A stretch of DNA of 12,209 nt, taken from the NCBI GenBank assembly GCA_937952995.1, contig CALFYB010000029.1, positions 1-12,209 of the forward strand. Direction: 5' to 3'. Made by a program: the position numbers and the translations under genes. Position 1 is the first letter of the stretch. Each line of letters begins with the position of its first letter. This stretch comes from an uncultured Caulobacteraceae bacterium (GTDB lineage: Bacteria > Pseudomonadota > Alphaproteobacteria > Caulobacterales > Caulobacteraceae). Below, piece after piece: positions 1 to 6,761 of this stretch. The notes under the pieces were generated by a model. The model ran no database searches, was not told the DNA's origin, and was given only the letters and a program-made list of their open reading frames with translations.

Positions 1-1075
1 CATTAGCGACAACCCAATCGCAGCCCTTTTTGCTTAGCTTGGCGCGGGCGTGGGCTTCGACATCGTTGGTTTCAGCGGCAAAGCCGATGACCAGCTTGGG
101 ACGGTTTGGACCGCTGGCGGCGAGGCCCGCCAATATGTCCGGGTTCTCGATCAGGCTGATGGCGGGCGGACCGTCTGGACCCTTCTTGATCTTTAGCGCT
201 CCCTCTTGCGCGGGGCGCCAGTCGGCGACGGCGGCGACACAGATAGCGACATCGGTGGGCAGAGCCGCTTGGCAGGCGGCCTGCATCTGCACGGCGGTTT
301 CCACATCTACACGGTGCACGCCGGGCGGGGTGGGCAGGGCGACGGGACCGGCGACAAGGGTCACCTCGGCCCCCAGCGCGCTCAAGGCCTGCGCAATCGC
401 AAAGCCCTGCTTGCCGCTGGAACGGTTGGTGATCAGGCGAACTGGATCAATCGGCTCGACCGTCGGCCCAGCGGTGACCAGCGCGCGGCGGCCCTTCAGT
501 GGCAGACTAGCAATCGGTGCTTGGAGGGTGGGCTCTTGGGTAAAGCGTTCCATGATGGCGACAAAGATGGCGGCCGGTTCGGCCATGCGGCCGGGTCCAA
601 ACTCACCGCAGGCCATGGCCCCCTCATCGGGCCCGACAAAGCTGATCCCGTCGCCTGTTAGGGTCGCAATATTGCGCTGGGTTGCTGGATGGTTCCACAT
701 CCGCACATTCATGGCCGGGGCCATCAGGACGGGCTTATCGGTGGCCAAGAGGGTCGTGGTCGCTAGGTCATTGGCTAGGCCATTGGCGGCTCTAGCCATC
801 AGGTCAGCCGTGGCAGGGGCGACCACCACCAGATCGGCGGAGCGCGAAAGCTGGATATGGCCCATCTCGGCCTCGTCGGTCAGCGAGAACAGCTCTTGAT
901 AGACGCGGTCCTCGGACAGAGCGGCCAATGAGAGGGGGGTTACAAAGGCCTCACCGCCCTTGGTCAGGATGCAGCGCACAGCAATGCCGGACTTGCGCAA
1001 CAGGCGCACCAGCTCAAGGCATTTGTAGGCCGCGATGCCGCCGCCCACGATCAACAGGACCCGTTTGTCACTCAC
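1..1075 (-). CDS. coaBC: CoaBC: phosphopantothenoylcysteine decarboxylase / phosphopantothenate-cysteine ligase (C-terminus cut by window edge)
   Basis: Bifunctional cytoplasmic enzyme that joins cysteine to 4'-phosphopantothenate and then decarboxylates the product to 4'-phosphopantetheine in coenzyme A synthesis. 358 residues are visible of roughly 400 usual. The N-terminal flavoprotein (CoaC) half shows GGGIAAYK (11-18), the catalytic-type His73 in MGHIQLSRSADLVVVAPATA, PAMNVRMW with Asn123, and Cys156 in AMACGEFGPGRM. The C-terminal CoaB half shows TAGPTVEPIDPVRLITNRSS (201-220), AAVADWRP (281-288), KIKK (295-298) and NPDILAG. I chose the GTG start at 1075 because a GGGAG ribosome site lies 9 bases upstream and the protein then begins like the family. 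An in-frame ATG at 1180 would add 35 basic residues with no clear ribosome site. The gene runs off the left edge without a stop. Family assignment is firm. Confidence 0.96.
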   Translation of the reverse strand, partial: MSDKRVLLIVGGGIAAYKCLELVRLLRKSGIAVRCILTKGGEAFVTPLSLAALSEDRVYQELFSLTDEAEMGHIQLSRSADLVVVAPATADLMARAANGLANDLATTTLLATDKPVLMAPAMNVRMWNHPATQRNIATLTGDGISFVGPDEGAMACGEFGPGRMAEPAAIFVAIMERFTQEPTLQAPIASLPLKGRRALVTAGPTVEPIDPVRLITNRSSGKQGFAIAQALSALGAEVTLVAGPVALPTPPGVHRVDVETAVQMQAACQAALPTDVAICVAAVADWRPAQEGALKIKKGPDGPPAISLIENPDILAGLAASGPNRPKLVIGFAAETNDVEAHARAKLSKKGCDWVVAN

Positions 1076-1163
1076 CGTGCTGTGCTCCCAAGCCAGAGCG
1101 ATTGCATAGCGCTTTGCGGGCAGGCGGGCAAATGCGCGGTGACGGGCCGTCCGGGTCTCGCGT

Positions 1164-1223
1164 TTGACAAGGCCCCTCATCGGAGTCAGTCTACTTTAGA
1201 TGGTGAAAAAAGAGGGTCTTGAA
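1164..1223 (+). promoter_or_regulatory. Candidate promoter and leader for the lipoprotein gene
   Basis: A perfect -35 hexamer TTGACA lies at 1164-1169, but no good -10 sits at the usual distance; the nearest candidates are TCTACT (1190-1195, 20-base spacer) and TACTTT (1192-1197). A GANTC methylation site (GAGTC) is at 1183-1187. AGAGGG at 1211-1216 is a good ribosome site for the ATG at 1224 (7-base spacing). This short segment is also the divergent upstream region of coaBC. The promoter call is weak; the ribosome site is more secure. Confidence 0.35.
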
Positions 1224-1781
1224 ATGCGCTTGGTCAAGGGTGCCGTCCTATCGGTTTTTGCAGTTCTCGCCTTAGGCGGCCTGTGGTCCTGTGATGCGGG
1301 ACCTTCAGCTGTGCCGCATAGGGACAAGGCCGATGCGCGGATTGATGAGCCGGGCAATCGCGCGGCGGCTCAAGATCAATCGGATGTACAAGGGGGGCGT
1401 CGGCCTCAGCGAGAGCGATCTTCGTCCGAGGATGTGCCCCTTGTCGACGGTGCGCCCATGTGGGGCGAAAGCCGCCGCTACAGCGCCCAAGAGAGCGCTG
1501 AACGCCAATTTGAACGCAATGGTCAGGCCTTTAAGGCGGATCGGCTGGATGATTATGTTGCCAAGGCGCACGCCTTTACCCGTCACCCGCCCAAGGGGGC
1601 TCAGACCCTGTCCCGGCCCAACGGCGACACCTTGATCTATGATGCCAAGGCCAACACTTTCGCCGTTATGGCCAAGAGCGGTGCGCCCAAGGCCTTCTTC
1701 AAACCGGATGACGGGGCTGACTACTGGCAACAACAGGTCGATCGCCAAAACAAGCAGGCCGATGATCCAAAGGGACGGTAG
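1224..1781 (+). CDS. Putative lipoprotein with a toxin-nuclease-like (BECR/EndoU-type) C-terminal domain
   Basis: 185 residues. The start at ATG 1224 is preferred over the in-frame ATG at 1200 because AGAGGG sits 7 bases upstream and the protein then opens with a classic export signal: MRLVKG, a hydrophobic stretch (7-20), then Cys23 in LWSCDAG. That resembles a lipobox, though Trp at -2 is atypical. Residues 24-85 are polar and probably a disordered linker. Residues about 87-175 show the pattern AHAF, PPKG, RPNGDTLIYD, NTFAVM, GAPKAFFKPDDG, DYW, which I recognise from C-terminal domains of filamentous-haemagglutinin-type polymorphic toxins (Barnase/EndoU/ColicinE5/RelE-like fold). Positions that I recall as His (xHGxxF) and Thr (TxFKP) in toxin members are Asn99 and Ala157 here, so catalysis may be lost. 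Three bases separate it from the next gene. Domain assignment is from pattern memory; function is unknown. Confidence 0.75.
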   Translation: MRLVKGAVLSVFAVLALGGLWSCDAGPSAVPHRDKADARIDEPGNRAAAQDQSDVQGGRRPQRERSSSEDVPLVDGAPMWGESRRYSAQESAERQFERNGQAFKADRLDDYVAKAHAFTRHPPKGAQTLSRPNGDTLIYDAKANTFAVMAKSGAPKAFFKPDDGADYWQQQVDRQNKQADDPKGR

Positions 1782-1784
1782 GTC

Positions 1785-2057
1785 ATGCTTAAGACCTCGA
1801 CCGACCCGGAATTTCAAGATTGGGAAAAGAAACGCCGTCAGGGATTGGTGAGGGCCCGGTGGCAGTTTGCGATGATGATCTGCGCCTCTTTGCTTATGAT
1901 CTTCGTCGTGCCCGCTCTGTTGTCACGCTACAGGAACGACACTGGAGAGATGATGCGGTGGGCCGAGATTGCGACCTGGATCAGCTATCTGGCGGGCGGG
2001 GTGCTTTATATTTTATCGCTCTATCGGCTGTGGCGCGGATTGAAGGCCCGATTTTAG
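1785..2057 (+). CDS. Small two-helix inner-membrane protein, function unknown
   Basis: 90 residues, starting three bases after the lipoprotein stop, with GGTAGG just upstream; the two genes almost certainly share a transcript. The N-terminus is charged (DPEFQDWEKKRRQ), followed by two hydrophobic segments at about 27-46 and 63-83 and a basic tail (RLWRGLKARF). The charge pattern suggests both ends face the cytoplasm. I do not recognise the family. Its pairing with a toxin-like lipoprotein makes an immunity or accessory role conceivable, but nothing in the sequence proves it. It ends 10 bases before the convergent ubiB stop. Confidence 0.7.
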   Translation: MLKTSTDPEFQDWEKKRRQGLVRARWQFAMMICASLLMIFVVPALLSRYRNDTGEMMRWAEIATWISYLAGGVLYILSLYRLWRGLKARF

Positions 2058-2067
2058 GGGCTGTCCG

Positions 2068-3573
2068 CTACCCGTTCAGAAATTTAATGACTAAAATCGC
2101 GACAAAGGTCACGGCGGCGCTGAAGCTCAGGGCCAGCCAGAAGGGGCTGATGCCCGTGGGGGCAGGCTCGTCGGGAGCGGGCTGGGTCTTGCGTTCGGCC
2201 TCGGCTAGGCGAGCCAAGGACTGCAAGGCACCGACGGCGTCATTGAACAGGCTCTTGACCTTCTCGGTCGGTGACAGCTCGCGGGCAATCCAGCGGCGCA
2301 CGACGGGCTCGGCGGCGGCCCAGATGTCATGATCAGGATCAATGCGCCGCGCGACGCCCTCGACCGTAGCCATTGTCTTTTGCAACAGCACCAACTCAGG
2401 GCGTAGGCGCATGTCAAACAGGGCGGTGATCTCGAACAGCTGGCCTAAAAGCCTGCCCATCGACACATCCTTGGCGCTGCGGCCAAAGATCGGCTGTCCC
2501 ACCGCCCGCAGGGCTTGGGCAAAGGCGTCCACCGAATGGATGGCAGGCACATAACCGGCCTCAAAATGGACCTCCGCCACACGCCGATAGTCCCGGCGCA
2601 AAAAGCCCCAGAGAATCTCGGCCAGATAGCGTCGCTCATCGGGTCCGATGCGGCCCATGATCCCATAGTCCACCGCGACAATAGCTGAGGGTGGGCCGAC
2701 AAACAGGTTGCCCTCATGCAGATCGGCATGGAACACGCCGTGATCGAGGGCTTGGGCCAGAAAGCCGCGCATCAGGCCATTGGCCAAGGCAGGGCGGTCT
2801 AGACCGGGCTGTTCGAGGGACTGGGCGGTTGAGAGGGGCTGTCCCTCGGCCCAGGTCAGGGTCAAGAACCGCTTGCCGACCCCTTCCCAGACCACCTTGG
2901 GGGCGCTCATCCAGCCATCCTTGGCCATGACCTCGCCCAGCTCATCGGCCCCCGCCGCTTCGAGCCGCAGATCAAGCTCCAACATTAAGGACCGCGACAC
3001 GGTGGCGGCCAGATCGCGCGGGGCAAGGCGGCGGCTGAGCGGAACCAGCCGGTGGGCTAGATCGGCAGCAAGGGTCAGGACCGCGACATCCTTGGCGACA
3101 GCCTGCTCGATGCCGGGCCGCAGAACCTTAACCGCGACCACGCGTCCGTCGGCCAGAACCGCGCGGTGGGCCTGCGCGATGGAGGCGGCGGCCACGGCAG
3201 GCCCAAATTCAACAAACAGCTCAGAGATGGGCTGGTCTATACCCGCCTGAATAACGGCGGTAGCCAGCTTGGTATCAAAGGGCTGGAGCTGGTCTTTCAA
3301 GCGTGACAGATCGTCGGCAAAGTCGACGCCGAGAATATCCGCCCGCGTCGACAGCAATTGACCCAGCTTGATCGCGACAGGGCCCAGACCCTCAAGGGCC
3401 TTGGCCATCCGCTCGCCCGGCCGGCCCCGGCGCGCCTGAGGCCCGGCCAACAGGCGCAAGACCTTGCCCAGTGCGACCAGAGGCGCAGGCAACAGGCCCT
3501 CGGTCTCACGCGGCAGAAGCGCGTCGGCACGAACCAGAACCCATCCGGCACCAATGAGGCGCAAAAGGGCCAT
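2068..3573 (-). CDS. ubiB: UbiB: atypical ABC1/ADCK-family kinase-like protein for ubiquinone synthesis
   Basis: 501 residues. Membrane-anchored member of the ABC1/ADCK (COQ8) family that supports ubiquinone biosynthesis, probably through ATPase activity on membrane lipid intermediates. Visible family marks: the KxGQ motif K69-L-G-Q72 followed by LLSTRADIL; the alanine-rich loop (AAASIAQAH, 128-136) that replaces the kinase P-loop; VAVKVLRPG with Lys149; the ExD motif E199-L-D201; the catalytic loop HADLHEGN (282-289); and the metal-binding VDYG (301-304), where Tyr replaces the common Phe. A C-terminal hydrophobic helix (about 476-498) is the likely membrane anchor. The ATG at 3573 is chosen because the protein then starts like the family and overlaps the ubiE stop by one base (TAATG), implying translational coupling. 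The longer reading from 3741 only runs back through ubiE. Confidence 0.97.
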   Translation of the reverse strand: MALLRLIGAGWVLVRADALLPRETEGLLPAPLVALGKVLRLLAGPQARRGRPGERMAKALEGLGPVAIKLGQLLSTRADILGVDFADDLSRLKDQLQPFDTKLATAVIQAGIDQPISELFVEFGPAVAAASIAQAHRAVLADGRVVAVKVLRPGIEQAVAKDVAVLTLAADLAHRLVPLSRRLAPRDLAATVSRSLMLELDLRLEAAGADELGEVMAKDGWMSAPKVVWEGVGKRFLTLTWAEGQPLSTAQSLEQPGLDRPALANGLMRGFLAQALDHGVFHADLHEGNLFVGPPSAIVAVDYGIMGRIGPDERRYLAEILWGFLRRDYRRVAEVHFEAGYVPAIHSVDAFAQALRAVGQPIFGRSAKDVSMGRLLGQLFEITALFDMRLRPELVLLQKTMATVEGVARRIDPDHDIWAAAEPVVRRWIARELSPTEKVKSLFNDAVGALQSLARLAEAERKTQPAPDEPAPTGISPFWLALSFSAAVTFVAILVIKFLNG

Positions 3574-4343
3574 TAAACAGCGCGGCCCTGGTGCATGGCG
3601 GCGACACCGCCGGTAAAGTTGGTCCAGCTGACCTGCGAAAAGCCCGCCTCGCGCATCAAGGCGGCGAAGGCGGCCTGATCGGGAAAGCGGCGGATGCTTT
3701 CGACTAAATATTGATAGGAGGCCCGATCCTTGGCCACCCACTCGCCGATGGCCGGGATGACGGCAAAGGAATAGGCGTCATAGGCCTTGCGCAGGGCGTC
3801 GGTCACGGGATGGGAAAATTCAAGGCACAGGAACCGCCCGCCGGGCTTCAGGACCCGCCGCGCCTCTTTCAGGGCCGCCAAAATGTCGGTGACGTTGCGA
3901 ATGCCGAAGGAAATGACATAGGCGTCGGCGCAGGCATCGGGCAGGGCCAGACGCTGGGCATCGCCCACGGACCAGACGATCTCTGGCTCACCGCCCCGTT
4001 CACGGCCCGCCCCGACCATCTCAGCATTATAGTCCATCACATAGATGCGAGCATCCTCGCCGCCGCGCCTTTGCTTGGCCGCCCGGGCCATCTTGGCAAA
4101 GCGCCTCGCCATATCGCCGGTGCCGCCCGCGCAATCGATGATCACTTCGCCCGGTTGCGGGTTGAGCCGCGAGGCGACCGCATCTTTCCACAGCCGATGG
4201 ACCCCTGCGCTCATCAGGTCGTTCATCAGGTCGTAGCGTTTGGCCACCCGATCAAACACGCCGCGCACAAGGCGGGGCTTGTCGGACGCCGCGACGTCGG
4301 TGAATCCAAAGGTGGCTGTGGGGTGGGAAGAAGGCTCGCTCAT
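3573..4343 (-). CDS. ubiE: UbiE: demethylmenaquinone/2-methoxy-6-polyprenyl-benzoquinol C-methyltransferase
   Basis: 256 residues, the usual size. S-adenosylmethionine-dependent C-methyltransferase of ubiquinone synthesis. The family signatures are plain: FDRVAKRYDLMNDLMSAGVH (30-49) followed by RLWK, SAM-binding motif I VIIDCAGGTGD (67-77), FGIRNV (146-151), RVLKPGGRFLCLEFS (163-177), and the C-terminal TGGVAAMHQG. The start ATG (4343) is preceded by AGAG. The gene leads a ubiE-ubiB pair with a one-base stop/start overlap. A 26-residue stretch after motif I (about 83-100) is rich in Lys/Arg and looks like a small loop insertion relative to the shortest homologues. It is transcribed away from mutM. 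Confidence 0.97.
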   Translation of the reverse strand: MSEPSSHPTATFGFTDVAASDKPRLVRGVFDRVAKRYDLMNDLMSAGVHRLWKDAVASRLNPQPGEVIIDCAGGTGDMARRFAKMARAAKQRRGGEDARIYVMDYNAEMVGAGRERGGEPEIVWSVGDAQRLALPDACADAYVISFGIRNVTDILAALKEARRVLKPGGRFLCLEFSHPVTDALRKAYDAYSFAVIPAIGEWVAKDRASYQYLVESIRRFPDQAAFAALMREAGFSQVSWTNFTGGVAAMHQGRAV

Positions 4344-4458
4344 GGCTCTGCTTTAAACCCGGTTGCGTTCTGCCGCAAACCGGACAAAGCGTCTTAGGAA
4401 CATTCCTGCGCTCCAGACGCCCCTTTATGGACCATTTGACCCATGCCTGAGTTGCCCC
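4344..4458. promoter_or_regulatory. Divergent ubiE/mutM intergenic region with inverted repeats
   Basis: 115 bases between the two divergent genes, so both promoters should lie here. Two inverted repeats are visible. CCGGTTGCG (4359-4367) pairs with CGCAAACCGG (4374-4383) with one bulged base. AGGAA (4396-4400) pairs with TTCCT (4403-4407) across two bases. Either could be an operator or a 5' leader hairpin. I see no convincing -35/-10 pair. Confidence 0.3.
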
Positions 4459-4472
4459 ATGCCTGAACTGCC
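4441..4472 (+). repeat. 16-bp tandem duplication over the mutM start codon
   Basis: Positions 4441-4456 (CCATGCCTGAGTTGCC) and 4457-4472 (CCATGCCTGAACTGCC) are adjacent copies matching at 14 of 16 bases. Because 16 is not a multiple of three, the first copy's ATG (4443) reads M-P-E-L-P-H-A and stops at TGA 4464-4466, just inside the mutM coding region. The second copy holds the real start at 4459. The two mismatches are both in codon third or first positions that preserve the peptide MPELP. Confidence 0.9.
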
Positions 4473-5325
4473 AGAGGTCGAGACCGTCCGCCGAGGGCTT
4501 CAGCCGGTCCTTGAGGGCGCACGCCTGTCGCGGGTGGAGCAGCGCCGTCCTGATCTGCGCTTTGCCTTTCCTGAAGGCTTTGTGCAGCGCCTGACGGGTG
4601 CGACCATCACCGCGCTAGAGCGGCGGGCCAAATATCTGCTGGCGCGGTTGGACCGAGGCGACACTCTGGTCATGCATCTGGGCATGACCGGCCGCTTCGA
4701 GATCGACGAGCCCGGCGGTCCTCGGCAAAGGCCGGGCGATTTTGTCCACGCGCCTGCATCTGATCCCAAACATGCCCATGTGCTATTTATGACCGAGGCC
4801 GGTGCCACCGTGACCTATTCGGACCCGCGCCGGTTTGGCTTTATGGGACTGGTTGAAACGGCGCGGCTGGATCAGCATCCGTGGTTCTCGGCCATGGGAC
4901 CGGAGCCGCTAGGACCTGACTTTGACGCGGCGGTGTTGATCGCCGCCTTCAAGGGCCGCAAGCAGACGGCCAAGACCCTGCTGCTCGATCAGCGCGTGGT
5001 GGCGGGCCTCGGCAATATCTATGTCTGCGAGGCCCTGCACCGCTCGGCCATATCGCCAATCAAGCCTGCATCCGAGATTTCGAAGGCCAAGATCAAGACC
5101 TTGACGGCGGCGATTAAGGACGTCCTGGCTGAAGCCATAGAGGCGGGCGGTTCAACCTTGCGCGACTATGCCGGGGCTGATGGGGCGCTGGGCTATTTCC
5201 AGCATACCTTCCGTGCCTATGGCCAAGAGGGCGAGCCCTGTCCGACACCCACCTGCCAGGGCGTCATTGAGCGGACTGTCCAAGCGGGTCGTTCGACATT
5301 TTTCTGCCCTGTCTGTCAGGTTTAG
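4459..5325 (+). CDS. mutM: MutM/Fpg: formamidopyrimidine-DNA glycosylase
   Basis: 288 residues, typical length. Bifunctional glycosylase/AP lyase that removes 8-oxoguanine and formamidopyrimidines from DNA. The start at 4459 is fixed by chemistry: after Met removal the N-terminal Pro2 is the nucleophile, followed by Glu3 (MPELPEVETVRRGL). Other marks: Lys58 in RRAKYLL, MHLGMTGRF (72-80), YSDPRRFG (120-127), and GLGNIYVCEAL with Asn186. The C-terminal zinc finger has Cys261, Cys266, Cys283 and Cys286 around QAGRSTFFC; its first Cys pair has four intervening residues, a spacing I associate with alphaproteobacterial MutM. The reading frame is open upstream to 4363, but only the MPELPEVE start makes an active enzyme. 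No clear ribosome site precedes it; a seven-codon upstream reading frame overlaps the start. Confidence 0.97.
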   Translation: MPELPEVETVRRGLQPVLEGARLSRVEQRRPDLRFAFPEGFVQRLTGATITALERRAKYLLARLDRGDTLVMHLGMTGRFEIDEPGGPRQRPGDFVHAPASDPKHAHVLFMTEAGATVTYSDPRRFGFMGLVETARLDQHPWFSAMGPEPLGPDFDAAVLIAAFKGRKQTAKTLLLDQRVVAGLGNIYVCEALHRSAISPIKPASEISKAKIKTLTAAIKDVLAEAIEAGGSTLRDYAGADGALGYFQHTFRAYGQEGEPCPTPTCQGVIERTVQAGRSTFFCPVCQV

Positions 5326-5368
5326 TCGGCCCGCCGTTATGGCCGATTGTGAAAGTGCCGATGTGACT

Positions 5369-6256
5369 ATGTTTGAGAACGGTCTGGTCCTTTGGCGTGC
5401 ACGTATCATCGCGCTTGGCAGTCTATTGGCCCTGATGGCGGGGCCTTGCCTTGCCTTGCCGCCGCTTTGGGTCGTTCGAGATGCTGATTCAGAGATTGTT
5501 CTCTTTGGGTCAGTTCATGTGCTTCCCGCCGATCTGGATTGGCAGCCACCGGCCCTTGGGTTGGCCCTTAGCAAGGCCGATGATGTTTGGTTTGAGCTTC
5601 CCATTGATCCGGGGACCCAATCTCGGGTGGCGCAATTGGCGCTCGAAAAGGGCCTTCTGCCGACGGGTACTCATCTGCGCCATAAGCTGTCTGCCACCGC
5701 GCGCGCACGGCTTGACCGGGTCGCTGTTCGCGCGGGTCTTAGGCCAGAACAGTTGGACCCCTTTCGGCCTTGGTTGGCAGAGGCATCCCTATCGGTAGCG
5801 GATTTTCAGCGCCAAGGCGCGCGGGCGACGGCCGGGGTTGAGCAGGTGCTTGCCGCAGAGCTTGGTCCAAACATCCAGCGCCGGGCCTTTGAGACGGCTG
5901 ACCAGCAGATCGATTTCATGGCCAATGTCAGCGAGGCCGAACAGATCGCATCTCTGGAAGAAACCTTAAGGCGGATGGATCAAGAGCCCGATACCTATGA
6001 GGCCTTGCTTGGAGCCTGGATGGCGGCTGATCTTGCCGGGCTTGAGCGTGAAGCGCTTCAACCCGTCAGGCACCAGACACCAAAACTCTACAAGTCCCTG
6101 ATCCATGACCGCAATCTGCGCTGGGTCGAGGCCATTCATCGGCGTATGGCGGGGCATGGCCGAACCGTTATAATTGTCGGCGTTGGACATTTGCTCGGTA
6201 AGGACGGTGTACCGGAGCGCCTTCGTCGGTTAGGTTATCGCGTCGAGGGACCATGA
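5369..6256 (+). CDS. TraB/GumN-family secreted protein
   Basis: 295 residues from ATG 5369. This start is preferred because a signal peptide follows at once: basic RAR, hydrophobic IIALGSLLALMAG, and a plausible cleavage after Ala in PCLA-LPP. An ATG at 5339, 13 bases after the mutM stop, would add ten residues. The mature part matches the TraB/GumN (PF01963-type) fold: LWVVRDADSEIVLFGSVHVLP (33-53, with the G-S-V-H of the family), a GVEQ element (156-159), an ETADQQI segment (175-181), HDRNLRWVEAI (246-256) and VGVGHLLGKDGVPERL (270-285). The family is thought to have protease-like or pheromone-processing activity in some members; the substrate here is unknown. It is probably cotranscribed with mutM. 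Confidence 0.85.
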   Translation: MFENGLVLWRARIIALGSLLALMAGPCLALPPLWVVRDADSEIVLFGSVHVLPADLDWQPPALGLALSKADDVWFELPIDPGTQSRVAQLALEKGLLPTGTHLRHKLSATARARLDRVAVRAGLRPEQLDPFRPWLAEASLSVADFQRQGARATAGVEQVLAAELGPNIQRRAFETADQQIDFMANVSEAEQIASLEETLRRMDQEPDTYEALLGAWMAADLAGLEREALQPVRHQTPKLYKSLIHDRNLRWVEAIHRRMAGHGRTVIIVGVGHLLGKDGVPERLRRLGYRVEGP

Positions 6257-6304
6257 TCCGCATCGTCTCTGATGAGAATCTGATAAGAACCTCGGACTGC
6301 TGCG

Positions 6305-6402
6305 TTGACGTGGGCCTTGGCTTTCAGTATATCCGCGCACTCTTGAATTCAGCGCCTCGCACGACGCGATAAGCGCTTGTCCGTATCGAAGGTTCTAAAC
6401 AC
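6305..6402 (+). promoter_or_regulatory. rpsT promoter and leader
   Basis: TTGACG (6305-6310) and TATATC (6328-6333) are separated by exactly 17 bases, a good housekeeping-sigma promoter. Initiation near 6340 would give a leader of about 60 bases. GAAGG at 6388-6392 is the likely ribosome site for the ATG at 6403. Confidence 0.65.
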
Positions 6403-6672
6403 ATGGCCAATACGCCCGGCGCCAAGAAGGCGATCCGCAAGATTGAGCGCCGCACTGAGGTCAATAAGGCGCGTCGTTCGCGCGTTCGTACCTTCTTGCG
6501 CAAGTTTGAAGAGGCCCTGTCGGCCGGTGATGTCGCCGCTGCTAAGGGTGCCTTCGTCGAGGCTCAATCCGAGCTGATGCGGGCCGTTTCCAAGGGCGTT
6601 GTTCATAAGAACACCGGCTCGCGGAAGGTGTCACGTTTGGCAGCACAACTTAAGAAGCTCGACGCGGCTTAA
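6403..6672 (+). CDS. rpsT: 30S ribosomal protein S20
   Basis: 89 residues, normal size. Primary 16S rRNA-binding protein of the small ribosomal subunit. The N-terminus MANTPGAKKAIRKIERRTEVN is the family hallmark, followed by RRSRVRTFLRKFEEAL and the C-terminal VHKNTGSRKVSRLAAQLKKL. Nearly every surface residue is Lys or Arg, as expected for S20. The gene has its own promoter and a strong terminator, so it appears to be a single-gene unit. Its position just upstream of dnaA is the arrangement I recall from Caulobacter. Confidence 0.98.
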   Translation: MANTPGAKKAIRKIERRTEVNKARRSRVRTFLRKFEEALSAGDVAAAKGAFVEAQSELMRAVSKGVVHKNTGSRKVSRLAAQLKKLDAA

Positions 6673-6728
6673 GCCGTACCGACTCTGGGCTGTACTTTAG
6701 CTAAAGCTAAGTAATTACTCAGCAATTT

Positions 6729-6761
6729 AAAGCCGACGGCACCCATGTGCCGTCGGCTTTT
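6729..6761 (+). terminator. Rho-independent terminator of rpsT
   Basis: AAAGCCGACGGCAC (6729-6742) and GTGCCGTCGGCTTT (6747-6760) form a perfect 14-bp stem with a CCAT loop, ending in TTTT (6758-6761). It lies 57 bases past the rpsT stop. The stem is GC-rich and the A/T-flanked arms make it potentially bidirectional. Just before it, CTTTAGCTAAAG (6695-6706) is a 12-base palindrome. Confidence 0.9.

Noticed and set aside
30..899. Long plus-strand open frame of 289 codons opposite coaBC
   Set aside because: It is the antisense shadow of a clearly recognisable coaBC; the translation is low-complexity Ala/Ser/Arg/Thr-rich and matches no family.
6253..6372. 39-codon frame overlapping the TraB-family stop (ATGA)
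   Set aside because: It spans the rpsT promoter hexamers, has no recognisable sequence and ends in a run of Arg/Thr; more likely chance.
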